From assembly GCA_963556255.1 (NCBI GenBank), contig OY744608.1:6770523-6834522 (forward strand): a stretch of DNA of 64,000 bases, written 5' to 3'. The notes beneath the pieces were generated by a model. The model worked only from the letters and a program-made list of their open reading frames with translations, ran no database searches and was not told where the DNA came from. Made by a program: the position numbers and the translations under genes. Each line of letters starts with the position of its first letter. Position 1 is the stretch's first letter. Shown piece after piece: positions 1-11,000 of the stretch. The DNA is from Allolobophora icterica. Its lineage: Eukaryota; Annelida; Clitellata; Crassiclitellata; Lumbricidae.

Positions 1-336
1 AGTCGTAGTCAAAGTCATAGGTCATTAGAGACGCCAGATCAAAACCCGATAAGTAAGAGAAACCAAAAGTCAAACTAAGGAGGGTAATTGAAGCGATTGG
101 ATTCCACTTATTGCTGCCTGTTGCCCAAACTGTCAATAGCATTAGCATGTTGATATTAAATTCTGACAGTTGTAGATGTCTATGAATGCATAAAACCTAG
201 AGACTACATAGAAATATCAAACATAATCATTACACGGGTAGATTCCAGCAATAACCGATAATAGTTTTAACACATGTTTTCCATGACCAAAGTCTAGTCT
301 GAACAATTTCCCGTGTAGGACCCAGATTTAATCAAA

Positions 337-941
337 ATGAAGGCATATCTTGACGAAGAAATACGAAAGCTTCAGTGTCCGTCATCGTCATTTCAAAGAT
401 CAGTAACATCAACTTCAACTGCGAACCAAAAACCTCCTCCTCAACCTACAAAGTCAGAAGAGGAATCAATGAGATCTAGTAAATCTCTCGACTCAGAATA
501 TGCGCCTACTTCATCCAGCATAGAGGTGGAACACGAGAAACTAAGTGGTGTGTCTGCTTCAGAGGAATCTGTGTCAGACACTGAGGAAACGGTAACAATC
601 GATCTACTTTCAGATATTTATCGATCTATTGTGGAATATCTGTAAGCTAGCCATGTTTTGTACATCAGTTAACCGAGAATTAGATGACGTTGTAAAAACA
701 AGAATGAAGCTGCCTATGACCGCAGTAGAAATGCAACAGTGGACATACAGTGTAGTCCTACCACTGCAACAAGGTCTAATCTGCCGTTACATTCCACACT
801 GGGTGCCATTCAACTTGAGACAAATCCTTCCTCTTTATCTTTGTTTTACAAGCGTCGTTACCTCTTAAACCTTTCTGTGTGCAGCAGTCTGCACTATGCC
901 GCAGCTGCACGAGGATCAGTGACTTGTGTCCATTGGAAGAG
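337..941 (+). CDS. Candidate upstream exons (337-641 and 885-941), acidic Ser-rich then ankyrin-like
   Basis: An ORF from ATG 337 encodes a Ser/Glu-rich segment (SEEESMRSSKSLDSEY) ending with a GTAAGC donor at 642. A second piece follows the strong acceptor TTTCTGTGTGCAG and ends before GTGATA. It joins in phase and reads LSLHYAAAARGSVTCVHW, resembling the core of one ankyrin repeat. The phase at 941 does not fit the exon at 1332, so another exon is missing, or this belongs to a different gene, or it is chance. I do not recognise the product. Confidence 0.3.
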
Positions 942-1331
942 GTGATATGCACAATAATCCTGGCCTGTTCGAAATAGGTTTAGTGAAGACCAGACTCATA
1001 GAGGCAAGTTCAAGTTTGGAGGACAGACATACATTGGCTCAGGTCGGGTGCAATTCAGTGGAAAGACGCTACATAGCGTGTGCTTAATTAAATTTCAAAT
1101 CTTTTCTCTCATTAGATGTTTGTGTTTATTCGGTCAGGCACTTCGAGAGCCTAGCCAATATGCGTTTTCGTGAAAACTTCAAATATGAAGCTCAACTGAA
1201 GGATTTTGAAAGTCTACAGATATAATTTTCACCCATGGATAGAAAACTGAGTATAATTTCGTAAAATAAACAATTTGATTTTTGCTAGAAAACGTGTGAA
1301 ATCCAATTGTTTATCTATTCCATCATTTCAG

Positions 1332-1579
1332 CCTGCGTCGTTGGGAATGGTAAGGAATAAGAAGAAAAAATCTACAACGCAAAACAAAAGTAGGTTTCCA
1401 AAATGCCTAATTTTTTTGGTTTTTTCACATCCTATTTAGTCGCAAAATGATTTTCAAGTAACAACTCATTGCGATTACATCGCTCGCAATATCATAATTC
1501 GTATACATGTGTGAAGCATGCGTGTGTGCGTGCGTTTGTGCGTTTGTATGGGTGTAGGTGTGTGTGCGTGCGTTTGTAT

Positions 1580-1628
<49 letters not shown>

Positions 1629-2037
1629 TGTGTAGGTGTGGGTGTGGGTGTGTGTGTGGGTGGGTGTGGGTGTGTGTAGGTTCGCTTAAGTGTTTGAGTA
1701 GGTGTGTGTGCGTGTACGTGTGTGCATACCTATGCATACCTTCAGGCGTGGGTCCATCACATCGGTCTATTTCTACATAACGTTTCATATTTTTTCTTGA
1801 ATGTCACATCGATTAGGCAGATTGTTCCTTGTAGTCAGAATTAAGTCATTCTGATATGAACATATTTTGCAAAAATATTTGAAACAGAAAGGCGCATAAA
1901 AGAGAAGATAAAGCTCATCCCAAGAAAACGCAGCCAAGAAGTCAACGTGCTCGAAGAACCACGTGGAAAAGAGGAAAATATTAGTGCTGGTGGAAAGCCG
2001 AAATCGCCAAAATTACCTACAGAGACTCCTATAAGAG
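1332..2037 (+). CDS. HELZ2-like: HELZ2-like gene, lysine-rich N-terminal exons (1332-1389 and 1888-2037)
   Basis: Exon 1332-1389 follows a TTTCAG acceptor and ends before GTAGGT. It contains ATG at 1347, followed by a run of Lys/Arg codons. Exon 1888-2037 follows GAAACAG and ends before GTAGGA. The one leftover base of the first exon plus two bases of the second gives Lys. The leftover G at 2037 plus TT at 10841 gives Val and keeps the large exon open. The encoded stretch is low-complexity and basic ([16 protein letters not shown]), with no domain I recognise; it may be a nuclear localisation segment (inference). Whether 1347 is the real start is not decided. Confidence 0.6.
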
Positions 2038-5000
2038 GTAGGATGAAGTTTATTTTTTTATAACGGTGGAGAATTATACCCGGTGAAGCTCAAACTCCAG
2101 AGGGATTATTCTTGTTCAATACAGTACATATTTTAACGGACTTGGACTACTGGGACAAAGTTGCCCACGACTAGGGTGTCTGAGGGAGCGTCGTAAGCTA
2201 CCCCACGAAGCCCCAGCCGACAACGCATTTTGTTGGAGCATCTACTGCTAAATGAAGCCCGTTTTAGCCACTTTAACTTACCAAGTTAGTGTGCTTTCTA
2301 TTATTATACGTATCCCTATTTAGGTCATGCATGGAAGTTTGAAAATAAGACATAAGTAGTTCAACTTCAACTATACCACTAACATAATTTATATAAATAA
2401 GTCAGTGACAAGCTAAGCGACTGATAGCTTTAACTTCAGCAACTTTATTTTCCAATTTAGTTAGGCCTACGCAAAGGAAACAAGTAACATTCCATAAATG
2501 TTTGTTTGGTGCGTGGACCCATATGGGTTAGGGTATCCCTTAAAAGCTCATTATTGAAAATGTAAAGTCTCACCAGCTAAAAAGTTTCCTTGTTGGAAGA
2601 TAATTTAAAAGAAAAAATCTCATTTATTGGAAAACATTTAAAATATCATAAAAGCACATTTCAAATTTGTACAGTGAACGGGCTAGCTTAATGAAGCATC
2701 GCAATCGAGGAAACCAGTCTGACAAGAAAAATCAAGTCCAATATACAATTAAGCGGCGATCTTGTTTGACAGGTGGAGGGACACTTTTGAGCTGATCTGG
2801 TAAAAAAAGTTTTGAACTTATCTCGTCAAAAAAGAGGTTTAAAAGTTATTTTCGCGCTCACGCGTGAAAATATTTGATGACTTTTGGTGTTTCTTCAAAA
2901 TGTGGGGGACAGATGTATGGTGTATCCCCCCCGGGATCGCCGCCCATGTAATTAAGCTTGATCAGCTGTTTCATATTAGCCATGTTAGAGCCAAATCTTT
3001 CATATACGCCGATGAGGATAGAGAATTTCTCACACTGCAGCAAGCATCATGAGCACGGTCACTCGGACCAGTTGATTGTAATCTGGTTGCATGGGAACAG
3101 CGATCTTCTAGGCTACGAGAAATATTAGCTGAACGACACACAACAGAGCAATGCATGCCGAATCATTCAGGTGAACACAAGTGATAATGAAAATGATCAT
3201 GCAGACTCTGACGAAGAATTTTTAGCTGATGCCACTTAAGTTGACACAGCGGATTATATGTCCGACAATTTCTGCTGTATTAGACCGTACAAATACCAGC
3301 ATCCGCAGGTCTACAATGAATCTGGCTTCTGTTATCAATGAGGCAGTCTGATCCACTGCTTCAACATTACTATCCAAAAGTACAGTTCACCAAAATTAAG
3401 GAGAGCTATCATTCCTCAAAATCTGTCGTTCATTTGGACGGTAAACTGTTACCTGATGTCTCAGAGGCGAATATTAGTAATTCTTGTTTGGTGGACAGGT
3501 TACCTGCGCTCACTTGCTGATGGCAGCACTAAACTGCTTTCAGTCGCTGTATGGGAACGAGACTGTAATCTGTTTAACAGCTCGCGAATTACAGGGATTG
3601 CAACATTTCAACCGTTTTGTTGTATCAGTTTGCATTCAATCCTGGTTTACTGCCTGATCTGCAGATGATGCTCCATCTAATGACATCCTGTTAATTAGGA
3701 GATTACAAGCATACGATGATCCCGGTCTCAGCAGTTCCGGATTTAAAACAATGCTACGCCATTGTGGTACTTGAGTCCAGATTTGTAACTCTTGCACTGT
3801 TCTCCGATCTTTTAACACCTGACGAGAAAGCAAACCTATTACTACACATGACCTCCGATGAGGATTGCACTTAGTCAAATCTCTTCCAAAAGCTTTAGCA
3901 GATATAGGTATGTCTCGAAGTTTCTTTCAGACTACCAGCATTGACGAGAGTTTTCTTGAGAGTCCTGCTGCTAGTTAGCCATCTGTGAAATCGTACAATG
4001 CATGGGAACGGCATCTGCTATAATTGTGAATAACTCAGCGTGCTTTAATGACTTTGCAGATCGTGGTGTTGCTTTGATACAGACTTTTAATGCAGCAACA
4101 ACAAATAAAGATCAGAAGCAGTTCCTACTGCAAGTTGTTGAAAAACACGGGAAGGACTTTTCCCAAATTCCAACCCTGACTCACGTCATCAGATGTAGTG
4201 AACATTGGACTAAATATGTGAATATCTTGCATTTTGTAGTTTGAACCATCTCAGAGCAAACTATGTTTTGAATTACTGTACTAATTATTATAGTAGTTAA
4301 TAATAGTAAAAAATTACTCCAAGCTGTAATACTAGTTATGTGAAAGTCAGTGGATGCCACTTTTGTGAATTTTCTACGTCACTCTATGGCTAACACCAGT
4401 CTGAGTACAGCAGAGTAGGCCTATTTTAATTTTTGAGCAACTACATTCTAGTACATATCATAATTAAGTAAGTAAGTAAGTATATCCTTTATTCAAAACC
4501 AACTGCTAACCGCATTTTGGTGTACATGATTAATAAAATTAATTTAAGCATATAACATTCGAATGACAAAGGTTTAACGAGTTATAGAGTCGGCATTAGG
4601 TATAATTCTATTGTGTGCCCTGGGACGCAATGAGTATACAACAGTTTTCTCTGGAAGTAATAACTGATGCAGACAGGGGCGTCTACACCATAGAAACCTT
4701 GGAGCAAATGCTCCATCCAAGAAATAGGAGGGAGGAGATCTGACAGTGTGTGTGCCACCATTTTAGGGGGAAGGAACGGGGGAGGGGGAAGAAGAGGGGG
4801 AAATGGACGTTGCTCCAATGACTTAGGGGGATAGACGCGCCTGGATGCAGAACATGTATTGGGTTGGTTATGTTGGCAGATGAAAAATTGGGACCCCTTG
4901 GGGACCCATAAACATTATCTAAAAAATGTACAAACATTATCATCTCTCAGAGAAACATGTGAAACATTATCATCTCTCAGAGAAACTTTTGACTGGTGAG

Positions 5001-8000
5001 ACCTAAGATTTTCAAAATAAAAATTGGGGAGGACATCCTAATATGGATCCACTCACCAAACAAACAATTATAAAATGTAAAATATAGTATTAGTCACCTA
5101 TTGTGTTACTGGTTAAGTGAAGACAGAGTTCAGTCACAACAAATTGCCAGATGATAAGATCAGTTACTGTGGAAAACTTGTGTGCGTAGAACTGCGTGAC
5201 GTAAATGTCCGGATGCGAATGTCTTTCGCGTCTGTCTTTGCTAGTAAGGAGTTTGGCTACGCATTGCCTCGGGTCACAATATGCAGTGTCCACACCATTG
5301 AATGATATCAACCGATCATTAACGGTATCCAAAGACACTGACAGGCTCGTTCTCAGATTGTTGTAGTGAGAGATAATTCGTTCTACTTGCATAATTTAAT
5401 ATTGTAAAATAACATTAAAAGTAAAGTATTACCTGGGACAAATCACACAAACTACGTGGACAAATCCTAAAACTACTGGGACATTTGTTTCACTAGTTAT
5501 ACAGTAAAAATATGCGCTGGTTCAAAATTTATCCAAGACTTCGTTTAGTGAAATTGACAGCCAGTTCAGTGATTCGGTAGCAGCTTGCCTACAAATTGAT
5601 TATGGTCCCTCGTGGAACCAGACCTAGCTCGCTTTCATCGGCCGGCAAAAGACTGAATATAATCCGTAATTAGGCCTAAATCTAACAACAGCCGATATGT
5701 AATAAACATTAGAAAACCTTTTGGTTTCATGCAGATGTAGAGTAGCCAGTGGCGGCGATCTTGTCTGAGAGGTGGGGGGGGGGGACAAAGTCGGCCACAA
5801 TCTCGTCGACGACCGGTTTTTTTTAATCCTCCACCTACTTTCGTGACTTTTCCATCCCTTTTCAAATAGCTCTCGACTTTCTTTAACTATTCGTTTCCGC
5901 AAAATTTCTTTACTTTTTTTCCTTCTCTTCCTTTTTTTCCTTCTCTTACACAATTTCCAAATTTTCTTAATTTATTAACTTTTCTCTTCTAATTTTGGGG
6001 GGACACTTCTGCTCAAAACAGCTTTTCTGGTCAAAAACCCACTCAAAACTCGTTTTCGCCCTCAGGCACACTTGCATTTCTTGACCTTTTTTGACGAATC
6101 TTCAAAATTTGGGGGGGGTCCGATGTATGGAGTGACCCCCCACTCTTAAAGGTGGGGGTCCTGTCCCCCTCGGTCCCCCTCGACCCCCTAGATCGCCGCC
6201 CATGAGAGTAGCGCTCCAACATACAGTAGTAATTTAAAGCGCTTGCATACTGTCGCAATCGAAGGTCGCCCTGTCGTGTGTTTGCCGTGTGTTGATGTCG
6301 ACCCTCGACTGCTTGTTCTTTTACTTGCACTTTTATTTTAACGTGCCTAACTTTTCTTTAGAAGATTCACGACGAACTTTGTTTAATTAATAAATGAATT
6401 TAATTAAAGAAACAAATATATACACTAACTCTACGGGAACTTCCACGTAGTATTAAAGCGTTTAGATATTAAATCGGACTATCTCAAATGTTGCTTCGTA
6501 CAGCCTAACTACAGATCGTTCTTCGCGTCAGTCTCTCAAATCTGACGGACTAATACTCTGCCGCCGCCGCTGGTCGCTCCTCTCGATGTTGATCGCTCGA
6601 CCGTTGTTCTCACGTCGCGCTCGTCAGTAGTACAAGTCCCGTATTCTCCTTTTCCTTCCGTTAAGTAGGAACTTCAGCGTCCGTCGGTCCGCCCCCTCCC
6701 CACGTCATGCTATCGTCAATTAGTGTCAGATTGCTCCTCGAGACGCGGGTCGTCGCTCGCCTGCAGCGCGGGCGGTGTCTGGTTACACCATAGCCGCGAG
6801 GTGTCCTATTACACCTTGGCTGTGCGGTGTCCGATTACACCTCGGCCTCGCTGCCTTCATTGTTGACCAAGTGGAGACTGGCTTTCGTCCGTCATCATTC
6901 TATCTCGACCGCCAACGACGCCTCCATCGTGATGATGATGATATCTCGTCGTTGTCGTCGATCTCCTCACGCGACACCTCCCTTCCCGGGGGAGGACAAA
7001 GCCAGTCATTGGTTCGCCTCCCGGCTGAGAATGATGTCGTTCCCTCCATCGATTTCCTCCAGACCATGTCCTCGTCGTTCCCATAAAAGTACAAAATATC
7101 AGCACAGTTAGAAATTATATTTACAGTTGTCGCGGTGCCTTACATGGTAGTCCGCCTTCTCCTCAATCATAGTCTGGACAAAAGATCAGCGGGAATATTC
7201 AGCGCCCCAGGTCGATATTCAAAAGAAATATCGAAGTCCTGGAGGGCCAGAGCCCATCTCGCAAGTTTAGCACTTGTGGGCGTAGAAGCAGTTAGGAAAG
7301 TCAAGGGGGTGTGATCAGAATAGAGGGTGGTCCTTGACATAAAAATCCAATCCCTAAACTTCTTCCACGCAAAAATCACAGCATACGCTTCGCGCTCCAC
7401 AGTGGACCAACGCGCTTGCGTAGCATCTAATTTAGAACTGGCGAAATATATTGGCCGTTCTGTTCCATCGACTTGAATTTGGAATAAGCAGCAACCGACT
7501 GCTTTGTCTGAAGCGTCAGTCGATAGACCAAACTCTCTGCCGTAGCCAATTGTCTGCAAACATACAGCGTTATTCAAATCGTGCATGAATTTATCTAGCG
7601 CCTTTTGATGTTCAGCTCGCCAGGGTATCATAGCAGGCACCGATTTCTGGGTCCAGTCAATGAGAATTCTGGCTGTCACCGTTCTGGCATGATTATCTAG
7701 ACAGGTCAAGAGTAATCTGCTACGAAGGTCGTCCGGGACAGCGCAAGAGTCGAATAACCTTTCGCAATGCACGAATAAACCAGAGATTTGCGCATGGTCG
7801 CTTGGGAATCTCGGTAAGAGTCCTCGCAAGCTTTCACTATACGTTTTCATTCGTCCTACGACCGAATGCCTTAAGTTATAGTCCCTTTCGTCTCTGAGTC
7901 TCCTCTCTGCGTCCCTTTCCTCTCGGACTTCCTTCTCTCTCTTCTCTGCCTCCTCCTTTTCTTCTCTCCTCCGCTTCTCCTCCTGAAGCCTTAATTTCTC

Positions 8001-11000
8001 TGCTTCCTCTTTCTCTTCTCTCCTCAATCTTTCCGCTTCCTCTTTCTCTCTCCTCCGTTTCTCCTCCTGAAGCCTTAATTTCTCTGCTTCCTCTTTCTCT
8101 TCTCTCCTCTGCTTCTCCTCCTGAAGCCTGAGCTTCTCAGCCTGCTTTTCCTCTAGCATTCTGAGTCTCTCTGTTTCCTCCTTTTCTTCTCTCCTCCGTT
8201 TCTCCTCCTGAAGCCTTAATTTCTCTGCTTCTTCTTTCTCTTCTCTCCTCCGTTTCTCCTCCTGAAGCCTTAATTTCTCTGCTTCCTCTTTCTCTTCTCT
8301 CCTCCGTTTCTCCTCCTGAAGCCTTAATTTCTCTGCTTCCTCTTTCTCTTCTCTCCTCCGTTTCTCCTCCTGAAGCCTTAATTTTTCAGCCTCCTCTTTC
8401 TCTTCTCTCCTCTGCTTCTCTTCAAGCAGCCTGAGCTTCTCAGCCTGCTTCTCCTCATCTTCTCTCCTCCACTTCTCCTCAAGCACTCTGAGTCTTTCTT
8501 CTCTCCTCAGCCTCTCTTCTTTCTCTTCTCGTCTTCTCTTTTTCTCTTTCTCTCTTCTCTCCGCTTCCTCCCTCGCTTCTTTTCTCAGCCTTTCTTCTCT
8601 CCTTTCTTCGATCCGCCTGCGTTCCTTTTCACTGCTTCTCCTCACCGTTCTCTCCGCTCCCTCTCTCTGGTATATTGTTAGTTCTAACATGACCCGCCGC
8701 ATTTGCCTTGCCGAGCTCATGCTGCTACCTGGGCTACCTGTGCTTACTTTCTCACTTACTTCTGGCGGGGTCTCCCTTCCAGAAACAATTATTTCAGCAC
8801 TAGCCTCTTGGAGCTGGTCCATCCTCATGGAACCCAATTCCTCCTCTCCTAGTCCCATCTTTATCAGATATGCGACTAGTCTGTGACGGGGCATGTTCAG
8901 CACCCTCACTCTTTTCCCTATCGACAACTTATCCATCTTCCAACAGTCCGCTCACTAATAGAAAAAGATAAGTAAGTTAGAGGAGAGTCACCGCTGGTCA
9001 GAAATCAAAGAAAACAACGTCCTAAAATTCTACCACAAATACAACAAGAACAGAACTGAGCAAAAGGAGCTACGCAAAAGCCTCGGCTATTCGCACACCA
9101 ATCCTCATCCAGACCTCAACCGCAACCTCACAGATTACCACGACTACCAGTAAGGACTTACCCTCTGAGTACGTCGAGCGAGCTCCGTCTTTTGGTATCT
9201 TGGCTGATCCGCTGTCCTCCGTTGCCACTCCCGTCCGTCGTTGCTAGCGATGGTCGGTCGTCCGTTGGCGCTCTTGTTCCTCGTCCTTGCCTGTTGCTGT
9301 CGGTTCCTTCGAGTCCTTCGTCTTCGGAGTCCGGCACTCGATTTCTCCAGTTGCGAAGGGTTGTATTCGCCGCTGGCCCCGATCTGTTGAGATTCCTCTT
9401 TCCGTTTCCGGTTCCGCTCTTCGTCGTGACGTCTTCAGTTGAAAATCCTGTCGACTGCGCCAATGTCGCGATCGAAGGTCGCCTGTCGTGTGTTTGCCGC
9501 GTGTTGGTGTAGACCCTCGACTCGCTTGTTCTTTTACCTGCACTTTTATTTAACGTGCCTAACTTTTCTATAGAAGATTCACGACGAACTTTGTTTAATT
9601 AATAAATGAATTTAATTAAAGAAACAAATATATACACTAACTCTACGGGAACTTCCACGTAGTATTAAAGCGTTTAGATATTAAATCGGACTATCTCAAA
9701 TGTTGCTTCGTACAGCCTAACTACAGATCGTTCTTCGCGTCAGTCTCTGAATCTGACGGACTAATACTCTGCCGCCGCCGCTGGTCGCTCCTCTCGATGT
9801 TGATCGCTCGACCGTTGTTCTCACGTCGCGCTCGTCAGTAGTACAAGTCCCGTATTCTCCTTTTCCTTCCGTTAAGTAGGAACTTCAGCGTCCGTCGGTC
9901 CGCCCCCTCCCCACGTCATGCTATCGTCAATTAGTGTCAGATTGCTCCTCGAGACGCGGGTCGTCGCTCGCCTGCAGCGCGGGCGGTGTCTGGTTACACC
10001 ATAGCCGCGAGGTGTCCTATTACACCTTGGCTGTGCGGTGTCCGATTACACCTCGGCCTCGCTGCCTTCATTGTTGACCAAGTGGAGACTGGCTTTCGTC
10101 CGTCATCATTCTATCTCGACCGCCAACGACGCCTCCATCGTGATGATGATGATATCTCGTCGTTGTCGTCGATCTCCTCACGCGACACATACTTGCTATT
10201 AGATCGTGACACAATGACGGTTACTGTGGTAATCTGGCGGTAACAGCGATTGCCTTTCAGCGGGTAGATTCAGGAAACTATCGGCAAAGGTCCGATAATT
10301 GGCAAGCAATGGACTGTAATATCACGGTTATTGGGATAGATGTTGCAGTAATACCGTGGCAGAGGTAATAAAGTTTTATGCTAATAATATAAAATTTGCT
10401 ATTTGTCCACGGAGTGAAAAACCTACTTAGGAGCAACAGTTTACTGTTTGAGTTGTTCAGAAAATTTAATCATATGAAGTTTCTAATGATCATGTAAATG
10501 TTGATTTGTTTTTCTTCTTTAAAATAGGGCCTACGGGACGGTTCATTACACGCCGGCGCCATAGAAGTTACTAAATTAATCATTAATAAATAATGAAGAT
10601 TCTGACACAGTGTAGAAAGGACAGGACAGATATTCTGGGATGGTGACGGGATGGAACGAAAATTTCGGGAACCGTGAGGGAACAGTTGTCTACGAGGACA
10701 ATAGGACGGAGTTAGAAGTACAAAATGCGGGTGGGAATGGAAGTACATTCCTGCCACTCGTTCACTGTATACCCCTACTGTTGTTTAATTAAATTTCTAG
10801 TTTCTTGGCGTTTTACCAAGCAAATTTACTTTCTGTCTAGTTCACCACAAACCTGCCTGCGGTGATGGAGAGCAGAAGAAAAAGGCAGAAAGGAACGAAT
10901 CGAAGGCATCAGCCGCTCTATACGCGGACTTAACTGCCCAGTACTGCATCACGTACGGATGTGATACCTGCACCAGTATCACGAATCATACAGTTGAAGT

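Larger units (their letters stand above)
6251..10187 (-). mobile_element. Complete-ended, internally deleted Ty3/gypsy LTR retrotransposon
   Basis: Two direct repeats (6251-6976, 9464-10187) each begin TGTCGC and end GCGACA. The 5-bp target duplication CATAC lies at 6246-6250 and 10188-10192. The minus strand is coding. Next to the right LTR the minus strand reads TGGCGCAGTCGACAGGATT, complementary to a Ser-type tRNA 3' end (probable primer site). Next to the left LTR it has a purine tract GGGAAGGGAGG. The internal part is only 2,487 bp and has one ORF with Gag-like and RNase H parts. Protease, most of RT and integrase are absent, so it is non-autonomous. It sits in the 8.8-kb HELZ2-like intron. 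Confidence 0.93.

Noticed and set aside
1469..1788. Cys/Val-rich and His/Thr-rich ORFs
   Set aside because: Readings of the GT microsatellite.
6775..7111. ORFs within the left LTR, repeated at 9986-10243
   Set aside because: LTR sequence on the non-coding strand, duplicated because the LTR is duplicated; no domain.
9158..9543. ORFs between the primer site and the Gag-like ORF
   Set aside because: Arg/Thr/Ser-rich frames spanning the 5' LTR end and leader; no motif and they cross the primer-binding site.
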